This document shows positions 51,557 to 59,433 of a stretch of 64,000 nucleotides of DNA, piece by piece; position 1 is the stretch's first letter; every line of letters begins with the position of its first letter. The stretch covers positions 1-64,000 of the forward strand of contig JAUHYC010000009.1 of assembly GCA_030426685.1 (NCBI GenBank), given 5' to 3'. The stretch is from Alphaproteobacteria bacterium (lineage in GTDB: Bacteria > Pseudomonadota > Alphaproteobacteria > Rhodobacterales > Rhodobacteraceae). A program made the translations under genes and the position numbers. Below the pieces are notes generated by a model that did not search any database, was not told the origin of the DNA, and was given only the letters and a program-made list of their open reading frames with translations.

Positions 51557-52630
51557 ATGTACGACCTTCGATGCGACAGCGTAACCAAGCGATTTGGCAG
51601 CTTCACCGCTGTCAACAACGTTTCGTTCGATATCCCCAGCGGGTCGTTCTTTTCGATCCTTGGCCCGTCGGGCTGCGGCAAGACTACACTGATGCGGATG
51701 ATCGCAGGATTTGAAAATCCCGACCAAGGTGACATCCTAATCAAGGGCCGTTCCGTTCTGAAAGACGCACCCAACAAGCGCAATGTGAAGATGGTGTTCC
51801 AACACCTAGCCCTGTTTCCGATGATGACGGTCGGGGAAAACATTGCCTACGGGCTACGGTGCCGGGGTGACGCGAAATCCGAGATTGGTGGAAAGGTCAA
51901 CGCTGTGCTCGACCGCGTCGGCCTGCCGGGGGTTGAGGATAAACAGATTTCCCAGCTATCCGGGGGGCAGAAACAGCGGATCGCCATCGCGCGCTGCATG
52001 GTTCTGGAACCTGACGTGCTGCTGCTTGATGAACCTTTGGGCGCGCTTGATCTGAAGTTGCGCGAGCATATGAAGATCGAATTGAAGCAACTGCAGCACC
52101 AATTCGAGACGACCTTCCTTTATATCACCCATGACCAGTCCGAGGCGTTGGTGATGTCCGACAATGTTGCGGTCATGAATGCCGGACGGTTCGAACAGAT
52201 CGGGCCTCCGAAAGATCTGTATGAAAACCCAGTTTCGGGTTTTGTGGCGGGTTTTGTCGGCGACAGCAACCGCTGGGGCGGGCGCGTCGACCGCATGTCC
52301 GACGGTACCGCACACGTCGCATTGGATGGTGGCGATTCCGTGCTGGCGACCCCCGGTGCAGGCGGGCTTGGTGATAACCGTGAGGTCGAGGTTTTTGTCC
52401 GGCCCGAGGCAATTTCGGTCGGCAGGGGGGCCGAAGGCTGCACCCTGTCGGGCACAGTCGACAGCCTGCTGTTCAACGGTGCGAACAGCCGTATTCTTGT
52501 CCGAACGGGCACCGGCAAACTGATCGAGGTCGCCGATCAGGCGGGTGTCAGCGGCGTTAACGAAGGCGATGCGATTGATATCCATTGGCAGGGTCACCGT
52601 GCGCTCTGTTTCGGCAAGGGGGCGGCGTGA
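51557..52630 (+). CDS. Polyamine-type ABC importer ATPase (PotA-like)
   Basis: 357 residues from ATG at 51557, where MYDLRCDSVTKRFGSF starts the family match; the frame is open back to 51407 but overlaps the binding protein gene. Walker A GPSGCGKTT, signature LSGGQKQRIAIARC, Walker B LLLDEPLGALD and a C-terminal TOBE domain. The stop shares one base with the potB-like start. Confidence 0.9.
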   Translation: MYDLRCDSVTKRFGSFTAVNNVSFDIPSGSFFSILGPSGCGKTTLMRMIAGFENPDQGDILIKGRSVLKDAPNKRNVKMVFQHLALFPMMTVGENIAYGLRCRGDAKSEIGGKVNAVLDRVGLPGVEDKQISQLSGGQKQRIAIARCMVLEPDVLLLDEPLGALDLKLREHMKIELKQLQHQFETTFLYITHDQSEALVMSDNVAVMNAGRFEQIGPPKDLYENPVSGFVAGFVGDSNRWGGRVDRMSDGTAHVALDGGDSVLATPGAGGLGDNREVEVFVRPEAISVGRGAEGCTLSGTVDSLLFNGANSRILVRTGTGKLIEVADQAGVSGVNEGDAIDIHWQGHRALCFGKGAA

Positions 52631-53496
52631 TGCGCTCTGACGCCGGAAAACTGTCACTTATCTTGCTGATGGCCCCGTTTGCGCTGTGGATTCTGCTGCT
52701 GATCGTGCTGCCGCAGCTTGGCATTGGCTATGTGTCGCTGCGCGAAAAGGTCGGGCCGGGGCAATTTACCTTCGGCTTTGGCAACTACATGGATTTTCTG
52801 GGCGAACCGATTTATTGGAATACCCTGCTTCGGACCGCTTGGATGTCGATCCTCGTGACCATTCTTGCGTTGCTGGTTGGCTTTCCGGTTGCCTATTACA
52901 TTGCCAAGATTGCCCGCCAGAGATCTCGTGCCGCCCTGTTTTTGCTCTGCCTGATCCCGCTCTGGGTCAGTGATCTGGTGCGCGCTTTTGGATGGATCGT
53001 GCTGTTGCGTGAAACCGGCCTTGTCTCGGGTGCGTTGCAATGGGCGGGTCTGATCAGTGGGCCGGTTGAGTTGCTTTACAATGACGTCACTGTCGTGATC
53101 GGCCTTGTCTACACCGTGGTGCTCTTCATGATCGTGCCACTGGTGTCGACGCTTGACGGTATGGACGACGCCCTGCTGGAGGCTGGTTATAACCTTGGCG
53201 GCAGCCGTTTCACCGTCTTCCGACGCATCATCGTGCCCTACGCCATGCCCGGCATCGTCGCCGGCTGTATCATTACCTTCATGCTGACCGCGGGCAGCTA
53301 CCTGACGCCGATCCTGTTAGGCGGCAAGAACAGCAGCTGGTTCACCGAGCAAATCTACAACCAGTTCATCACCCGCTACAACTGGGAGGCCGGTGCGACC
53401 TTTGGGGTTTTGCTGCTCGGTTTCACATCGCTGGTGATTTGGCTGGGTCTGAAGCTGACGGGACAAAGCCTGGCAACCACCGTGGCGAAGGATTAA
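52630..53496 (+). CDS. Polyamine-type ABC importer permease (PotB-like)
   Basis: 288 residues from ATG at 52630 overlapping the ATPase stop. Six hydrophobic segments; EAA loop LLEAGYNLGGSRFTVFRRIIVPYAMPG near 180. It forms the membrane channel with the next gene product. Confidence 0.9.
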   Translation: MRSDAGKLSLILLMAPFALWILLLIVLPQLGIGYVSLREKVGPGQFTFGFGNYMDFLGEPIYWNTLLRTAWMSILVTILALLVGFPVAYYIAKIARQRSRAALFLLCLIPLWVSDLVRAFGWIVLLRETGLVSGALQWAGLISGPVELLYNDVTVVIGLVYTVVLFMIVPLVSTLDGMDDALLEAGYNLGGSRFTVFRRIIVPYAMPGIVAGCIITFMLTAGSYLTPILLGGKNSSWFTEQIYNQFITRYNWEAGATFGVLLLGFTSLVIWLGLKLTGQSLATTVAKD

Positions 53497-53500
53497 GCCC

Positions 53501-54355
53501 ATGGCACAGGCAAATAAATCCCCGTTTCTGACCTTCGTCTACCGTTCCTATGTGACGATATTTTTCCTCTACCTTGTCGCGCCATTGCTGGCGGCGGGTG
53601 TCTTCGCGTTCAACGACTCGTTGTTTCCGGCGTTACCGTGGCAGGGGTTTACACTGGACTGGTTCTTCAACGATACCGAGCCCAAGCTGGGCATGTTCCA
53701 CGACGAACGTCTGCTGCGCGGCCTCAAGAACTCGGTCTATATCGGGGTCATCGTATCGGCATTGGCGGTGATGGCAGGCACCTGCAATGCCTTCCTGTTC
53801 GAGCGCAAGCAATTCCCGTTCAAGAATGCGCTCTACGTTCTGATGGTAGTGCCGCTGGTCATTCCCGGTGTGATCCTCGGCATCTCGCTTCTGGTATTCG
53901 CCAGCATGATCGCCAACGGGATCGACGCTGCGACCGGGGTCAATGTGAAATGGCTGCGCCCGGGTATCCCGTTGATCGTATTGGGGCAGTTTTCATTTCT
54001 GACCACGATCACCTCGCTGGTGATCGCGGCTCGACTGCAAAAATTCGACATCGCGCTTGAGGAAGCTGCCCTGAACCTCGGCGCCAGCCGCAGCCGGGTG
54101 CTGACGACCGTGACGCTGCCGTTTCTGTTCCCGGCGCTGTTCTCGGCTTTCGTGGTGTCGTTCCTCGTGTCGTTCGAGAATTTCAACACCACGCTGATGC
54201 TGGTCGGGTCGGATGCCCCACTGACGATCACCATGTATGATCGGGTGGTCAAGGTCGGGTCCACTCCGGTCCTGAACGCGGTGTCGGTATTCCTAATGAT
54301 CGCCTCCGGCTCGCTTGCTTTGCTGAGTGTTTTGATCCAGCGGAAGAAGGATTAA
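53501..54355 (+). CDS. Polyamine-type ABC importer permease (PotC-like)
   Basis: 284 residues, ATG 4 bp after the previous stop. Six hydrophobic segments; EAA loop LEEAALNLGASRSRVLTTVTLPFLFPA near 190. End of the importer operon. Confidence 0.9.
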   Translation: MAQANKSPFLTFVYRSYVTIFFLYLVAPLLAAGVFAFNDSLFPALPWQGFTLDWFFNDTEPKLGMFHDERLLRGLKNSVYIGVIVSALAVMAGTCNAFLFERKQFPFKNALYVLMVVPLVIPGVILGISLLVFASMIANGIDAATGVNVKWLRPGIPLIVLGQFSFLTTITSLVIAARLQKFDIALEEAALNLGASRSRVLTTVTLPFLFPALFSAFVVSFLVSFENFNTTLMLVGSDAPLTITMYDRVVKVGSTPVLNAVSVFLMIASGSLALLSVLIQRKKD

Positions 54356-54888
54356 GATGCACCTGCAATGCAACGTTTTCTGTTGTTGAGGGTCACGAAT
54401 CCACACTGTGGTCTTGATGCCGCGCCATGGTCCGTTCAAACCCCGCGCATGCGTTTCTTAGGTCGGCGGGTGCCAGCACCTTAAAAGCCAGTACGCAAGA
54501 CTGCTCGGTGCACACTGCTCTGCCTGATCAATCCGCACTACGAAAAAAGGGCTTAAAAAACTAGGCATATCCATAGCGGCCGAAAAGAGGTCGATTACTT
54601 TCCGATAGTCGCCGTCGCAGCTTGGGTCCAGCTGATCCGCTATGAGCCGAAATCTGACTGTCGTAGTCGTCGAACAGAACAAAGAACGCGCTTTCGTTGT
54701 TCGTATATCTAATGCGTGCGAATGAGACGAGTTCGGTGCCTGGTGGGTTTTGTCGTTGAACCAAACCTGCGAACCAGTTGCTGAAACGGTGATTCCTGGC
54801 CAAAGGTGTCGCAACAGTTTTTCACCCCGAATATCAGGGTAAAAAACGGATTGTTTCGAGCTGAATCCAAATTTCGGGAAATTCGACC
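54356..54888. other. Intergenic region, possible gene fragment on the minus strand
   Basis: About 530 bp between the importer and nadA. A minus-strand frame at 54561-54803 (NWFAGLVQRQNPPGTELVSF, ARIRYTNNESAFFVLFDDYD) has protein-like composition but no ribosome binding site or family that I recognise; it may be a decayed gene. The nadA promoter must lie here. Confidence 0.35.
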
Positions 54889-56016
54889 ATGCTGGTTGCT
54901 GGTCAATCCGCTGCGGAACCCATATTAACAGCGTCACGAGTCCATCAGGCAGAGATCAGTCCCGTGTTCGACCTACCCGCGCAGCGCGCGCAACTCGCCG
55001 AAAAATATGATCTGGCCCCTTCGCCCGAGCTGGCGGCCAGTATGAGCGATATTTATGACCGCATGTCCCGCGTGGTGTCGCCCGCTGATTGGGCCATCCA
55101 TGCGCCCTATGTCAAAGCCATCAATGATCTGAAGGCCGAGCGCAACGCGGTCATTCTGGGCCACAACTATATGACACCCGAGATTTACCACGGCATTTCG
55201 GATTTTGGTGGCGACAGCCTGCAACTGGCCATCAAGGCGACCGAGGTCGAGGCGGATGTGATCGTGCAGTGCGGTGTGCATTTCATGGCCGAAACGTCGA
55301 AGATTCTCAGCCCCGAAAAGATCGTTCTGATGCCTGATATGGACGCCGGCTGTTCGCTGGCGGAATCGATCACGGCGGAAGGGATCGAAGAAATGCGCCG
55401 GCGCTATCCCGGTGCGCCGGTTGTGTCTTATGTAAACACCACCGCCGAGGTCAAAGCGGCCTCGGATATCTGCTGCACCTCCTCCAATGCGGCGCAAATC
55501 GTGGCGGCGCAGGATGCCCATACGATCATCATGACTCCGGACCAGTATCTGGCTCAGAATGTGGCGCGCGAGGTGCCGCAAAAGAAGGTGGTCTGGTGGG
55601 AAGGCTCGTGCATCGTGCACGAACAATATAGCGCCAGCGATCTGCGCGATTTCCGCGAGTGGAACCCCGGGACGCGCCTGATTGCGCATCCGGAATGCCC
55701 GCCCGACGTGGTGGCCGAGGCCGATTTTTCAGGCTCAACCAGTGGCATCATCAAATACGTTACCGATGAAAAACCTGAAAAGGCGTTGCTGATCACAGAA
55801 TGTTCAATGGCGTCCAACATTGCCGATGAATTGCCTGAGGTCGATTTCGTCGGCCCCTGCAATATGTGCCCCTACATGAAAAAGATCACGCTTGAGAAAG
55901 TGTTGTTCGCACTCGACACCATGACCGGGCAGGTTGAGGTTGATGCGGATATCGCAGACAAGGCGCGCCTGGCGGTACAGCGCATGATCGATCTGTCGCG
56001 CCAACTGGGCATTTGA
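54889..56016 (+). CDS. nadA: Quinolinate synthase NadA
   Basis: 375 residues from ATG at 54889; GTG at 54964 (VFDLPAQRAQLAEKYDL) is an equally plausible start. Motifs: AVILGHNYMTPEIYHGISDFGGDS, YVNTTAEVKAASDICCTSSN, HPECPPDVV, GPCNMCPYMKKITL. The three conserved cysteines that hold the 4Fe-4S cluster are seen in these segments. It condenses iminoaspartate with dihydroxyacetone phosphate to quinolinate. First gene of nadABC; its stop overlaps nadB by 4 bp. Confidence 0.95.
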   Translation: MLVAGQSAAEPILTASRVHQAEISPVFDLPAQRAQLAEKYDLAPSPELAASMSDIYDRMSRVVSPADWAIHAPYVKAINDLKAERNAVILGHNYMTPEIYHGISDFGGDSLQLAIKATEVEADVIVQCGVHFMAETSKILSPEKIVLMPDMDAGCSLAESITAEGIEEMRRRYPGAPVVSYVNTTAEVKAASDICCTSSNAAQIVAAQDAHTIIMTPDQYLAQNVAREVPQKKVVWWEGSCIVHEQYSASDLRDFREWNPGTRLIAHPECPPDVVAEADFSGSTSGIIKYVTDEKPEKALLITECSMASNIADELPEVDFVGPCNMCPYMKKITLEKVLFALDTMTGQVEVDADIADKARLAVQRMIDLSRQLGI

Positions 56017-57587
56017 CCGACGGCATGCAGACCATCGAAACGCCGCGGGTGGTCATCATCGGGGCCGGGCTGGCAGCAGTATATACTGCGCTGAAGCTGG
56101 CCCCTTGCCCGGTGGTGATGATCTCACCTGAACCGCTCGGGTACGGTGCAAGCTCGGCTTGGGCGCAGGGTGGGGTCGCGGCGGCAATGGCACTGACAGA
56201 CAGTCCCAAGGCACATGCGGATGACACCATGAGGGCCGGGGCCGGGTCGGTCCTGCGCGAGGTGGCCGAGTTCGTCACCAAAGCTGCACCAGAGCATATT
56301 CTTGATCTTTCCGAATTGGGTACCGGATTTGACCGCACCGCTGATGGTGGGTTCGTTCAATCGCGCGAGGCGGCGCACTCCGCCGCGCGGGTGGTGCGGG
56401 TCAAGGGCGATCAGGCCGGGGCAGAGATCATGCGCGCCCTGATCGGGGCATTGCGTGAAACCCAATCAATACAGGTCATTGAGGGTGCTCTGGCCGTCGG
56501 GCTGGAAAGCGACGGCAAGAAAGTCACGGGTGTGTATCTGACCCGGGCAGAGGCTGCGGATGCACCGCCTGTTCTGCTGCGTGGCGCGGCGCATGTTCTT
56601 GCAACCGGAGGTTCGTCGGGACTCTACGCCCAAACCACAAACCCGGTGCGCATCCGGGGGCAGGGGATCGGTATGGCGGCCCGCGCGGGTGCCCGCGTCG
56701 CGGATGCGGAGTTTGTTCAGTTTCATCCCACTGCCATTGACGTTGGCGAAGACCCGACCCCGCTGGCAACCGAGGCGTTGCGCGGTGAGGGGGCTGTTCT
56801 GATCAACAGCGACGGCCATCGCTTTATGCAGGATGTCCACCCCGATGCCGAACTGGCCCCCCGCGACATCGTGGCCCGTGCGGTTTTTGAGCAGGATCAG
56901 GCAGGCAAACGCCCTGCGCTTGATACCCGAGCGGCCATCGGGGACGGGATCACCGCCGATTTCCCCGCGGTGACCGAGGCCTGCCTGCGTAATGGCGTTG
57001 ATCCGTTGCGCGACCCGATCCCGGTGACGGCTTCGGCGCACTACCACATGGGCGGTGTGGAGACCGATCTGGCAGGCCGTAGTTCTCTGACCGGGCTCTG
57101 GGCTTGTGGCGAGGCTGCCTCGACCGGATTGCATGGGGCCAACCGACTGGCCTCCAACGGGCTGCTTGAAGCCCTGGTCTTTGCCCGCGCCTGTGCCCGG
57201 GATATTGCGTGCGAAGTGACCGAGCAGAGTGCGCCCGAGGTCGACATCACGTTTCCTCGTGGAACACCGGACAAAACACATGATCTGGCAGCTTTGCGTC
57301 AGATCATGACAGAAGAAGTCGGGGTGGTGCGCAACGCCGTCGGTCTGCGCCGGGCTCTGACAGGGATCACCCGGCTTGAAACACGGAACAGAGGGTCCAA
57401 CCTGTTCCTTAACATGACTGCTACCGCCACTTTGATCGCCGCCGCCGCATTGCTGCGCGAGGAAAGCCGCGGTGCGCATTGTCGATCCGATTTTCCTCAG
57501 CTGATCCCCGGCCCCGGCCAGCGTTCAGCTTTAACGCTGCATGAGGCGTTGGCCTTGCGGGACAGCATAGCAAAGGACGCAGTATGA
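56013..57587 (+). CDS. nadB: L-aspartate oxidase NadB
   Basis: 524 residues from TTG at 56013 (or ATG at 56025). FAD site VVIIGAGLAAVYTAL; succinate dehydrogenase/fumarate reductase flavoprotein fold with SSAWAQGGVAAAM, ASAHYHMGGVETD and CGEAASTGLHGANRLASNG. It oxidises aspartate to iminoaspartate for NadA. Overlaps nadA and nadC. Confidence 0.94.
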   Translation: MTDGMQTIETPRVVIIGAGLAAVYTALKLAPCPVVMISPEPLGYGASSAWAQGGVAAAMALTDSPKAHADDTMRAGAGSVLREVAEFVTKAAPEHILDLSELGTGFDRTADGGFVQSREAAHSAARVVRVKGDQAGAEIMRALIGALRETQSIQVIEGALAVGLESDGKKVTGVYLTRAEAADAPPVLLRGAAHVLATGGSSGLYAQTTNPVRIRGQGIGMAARAGARVADAEFVQFHPTAIDVGEDPTPLATEALRGEGAVLINSDGHRFMQDVHPDAELAPRDIVARAVFEQDQAGKRPALDTRAAIGDGITADFPAVTEACLRNGVDPLRDPIPVTASAHYHMGGVETDLAGRSSLTGLWACGEAASTGLHGANRLASNGLLEALVFARACARDIACEVTEQSAPEVDITFPRGTPDKTHDLAALRQIMTEEVGVVRNAVGLRRALTGITRLETRNRGSNLFLNMTATATLIAAAALLREESRGAHCRSDFPQLIPGPGQRSALTLHEALALRDSIAKDAV

Positions 57588-58432
57588 ACCACCCGGCTTT
57601 GCCAGACATGATCCTTGAACCGCTGATCCGGTCCGCGCTGATGGAGGATCTGGGCGCGAGTGGCGACATAACGACCCTGACCGTCGTGCCGCCCGACGTT
57701 ACCTACTCCGCAAAGCTGAATGCCCGCGAGGATGCGGTGGTGTCGGGAATGCAGGTGGCCGCGCTGACCTTTGGTATGATCGATCCCTCGCTTGAGGTCA
57801 TCACACGTGTTGCAGACGGCCAGAGCTGTTCCAAGGGCGATACGTTGATGGAGATCACAGGCAGTGCGGCCTCGATCCTGTCGGGCGAACGAGTCGCGTT
57901 GAACTTTGCCGGTCGCTTGTCGGGCGTTGCCACCGCAACAGCCGCTCTGGTGCGGGAAACCGAAGGGACCCACGCGCGAATAACCTGCACCCGCAAGACC
58001 ACACCCGGGCTGCGCATTGTCGAGAAACAGGCAGTGCTGCATGGCGGCGGGTATAACCACCGTTTTTCCCTGTCAGACGCGATACTGATCAAGGACAACC
58101 ACATCGCGGCAGCTGGTGGCGTGCAGGCGGTGCTTGAGGCGACCAAGGCCCGTGCCTCACACATGATGAAGGTCGAGATTGAAGTCGATCGGTTGGATCA
58201 ATTGGCCGAGGTGCTTGAGGTCGGCGGTGCTGACGTCGTTCTGTTGGATAACATGACCCTCGAGAATTTGACTGAAGCGGTTGCAATGGTCAGCGGACAG
58301 CTTATCACCGAAGCCTCGGGCAATGTGACGCGCAATACGGTGAAAGCCATCGCCGAGACGGGAGTGGATTACATTTCATCCGGTGCATTGACACATTCTT
58401 ACAGGACAATTGATCTGGGGCTGGATTTCTAG
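57584..58432 (+). CDS. nadC: Nicotinate-nucleotide pyrophosphorylase (quinolinate phosphoribosyltransferase) NadC
   Basis: 282 residues. SALMEDLGASGDITT, ERVALNFAGRLSGVAT, TCTRKTTPGLR, HRFSLSDAILIKDNH, VEIEVDRLDQ and ADVVLLDNM are the family motifs, with the active-site Arg and Lys. It converts quinolinate and PRPP to nicotinate mononucleotide. ATGA overlap with nadB. Confidence 0.95.
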   Translation: MNHPALPDMILEPLIRSALMEDLGASGDITTLTVVPPDVTYSAKLNAREDAVVSGMQVAALTFGMIDPSLEVITRVADGQSCSKGDTLMEITGSAASILSGERVALNFAGRLSGVATATAALVRETEGTHARITCTRKTTPGLRIVEKQAVLHGGGYNHRFSLSDAILIKDNHIAAAGGVQAVLEATKARASHMMKVEIEVDRLDQLAEVLEVGGADVVLLDNMTLENLTEAVAMVSGQLITEASGNVTRNTVKAIAETGVDYISSGALTHSYRTIDLGLDF

Positions 58433-58670
58433 CGTCGCGCTTTGCTGCCTCTGATCGTTTGACCTTAGCCTGTCAATGGACAATCACCCAAGGCCCAGAC
58501 AAGCCGTGCTGCTCCATCACGGTGTGAACAACGACCCTGAGGAGGAAGGAGATCAACGCAAGATTGATCCACTATCCGATCTCCTTACCGCGTGCTTTAG
58601 ATGCCCCAGCGTCCACGCCAATATGCCGTTGGTCATGTCCATGGTATCGCCGCATGCCGCGCGCGGTTGA
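58433..58670. other. No recognisable gene
   Basis: About 240 bp between the convergent nadC and Usp genes. No terminator with a clear T-run and no real-looking frame is seen. Confidence 0.4.
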
Positions 58671-59432
58671 TCAGGTTTCACGCCTCGGAGACCCCGCTCG
58701 GAGCTGAGCGTCGCTCACTCCTGTATCGGTCTGCACTATCAGCGGACATCTCGCCGCCTCACGCAAGCGCGCAATCATAGGAGAACCGGGGCTATGATCG
58801 GCCAAAACAACAGCTGTTGCGGCTGTTCTCTCCAGGCTGGCAATCAGTGCATTTGAGGTGTCATAGGCCCTGACTATTGCAGTTGTGCCAAGTTTTGCCG
58901 CTTCGGTTGCTACGATGTCTTTGTTGCGCGGATCGGACAGCAGAATATGAAGTTGTTTGCGGAGCTTCCGGGTCAGGTTGATGGCGAATTCCGGCAGATC
59001 GGACTGGTTTCCCATTACCAGAACCACCGGTCCATCTTGATCAAACATCGTTTTGTACCCGAGCACGATTATGTCGCCGTTTCCGGCCTGTGTTCGCAAA
59101 ACATCGGTCAGGCTTCCTTCAATCTCTTCGAAAGAAGACTCCAGGGCAGAGGCCTTTGCAGCACTGCTAAGATGGCGCTTAAAATGTCGCGCATCGGATT
59201 GATAGGCCTTCAGCAAGGTATCAGCAGTGACTGTTGCCGATCTCAATCCTGAATAGGAGACTGTTCGGGCTTGCAACTGATTTACAGAGTACAGGACCGA
59301 AGTTTCGTGAACCAACAACCCGCGAAGCTCTGCCCCGACCTGCTGTGCAAGTACAGACGCCAGTTCCAACGTGGACTCGGCGTCACAATAACAATTGGCT
59401 CCAAGAATAACTCGTGTGCGTTTCAGTTTCAT
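58671..59432 (-). CDS. Usp-like protein
   Basis: 253 residues. RTRVILGANCYCDAESTLEL resembles the start of a universal stress protein domain (beta1-alpha1), with LASVLAQQVGAELRGLLVHET following; the second half (residues about 150-240: LHILLSDPRNKDIVATEA) forms a related fold. The nucleotide-binding GxxG loop is not obvious. It lies 1 bp after the Lon-like gene stop and is probably cotranscribed. Confidence 0.65.
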   Translation of the reverse strand: MKLKRTRVILGANCYCDAESTLELASVLAQQVGAELRGLLVHETSVLYSVNQLQARTVSYSGLRSATVTADTLLKAYQSDARHFKRHLSSAAKASALESSFEEIEGSLTDVLRTQAGNGDIIVLGYKTMFDQDGPVVLVMGNQSDLPEFAINLTRKLRKQLHILLSDPRNKDIVATEAAKLGTTAIVRAYDTSNALIASLERTAATAVVLADHSPGSPMIARLREAARCPLIVQTDTGVSDAQLRAGSPRRET

Positions 59433-59433
59433 A

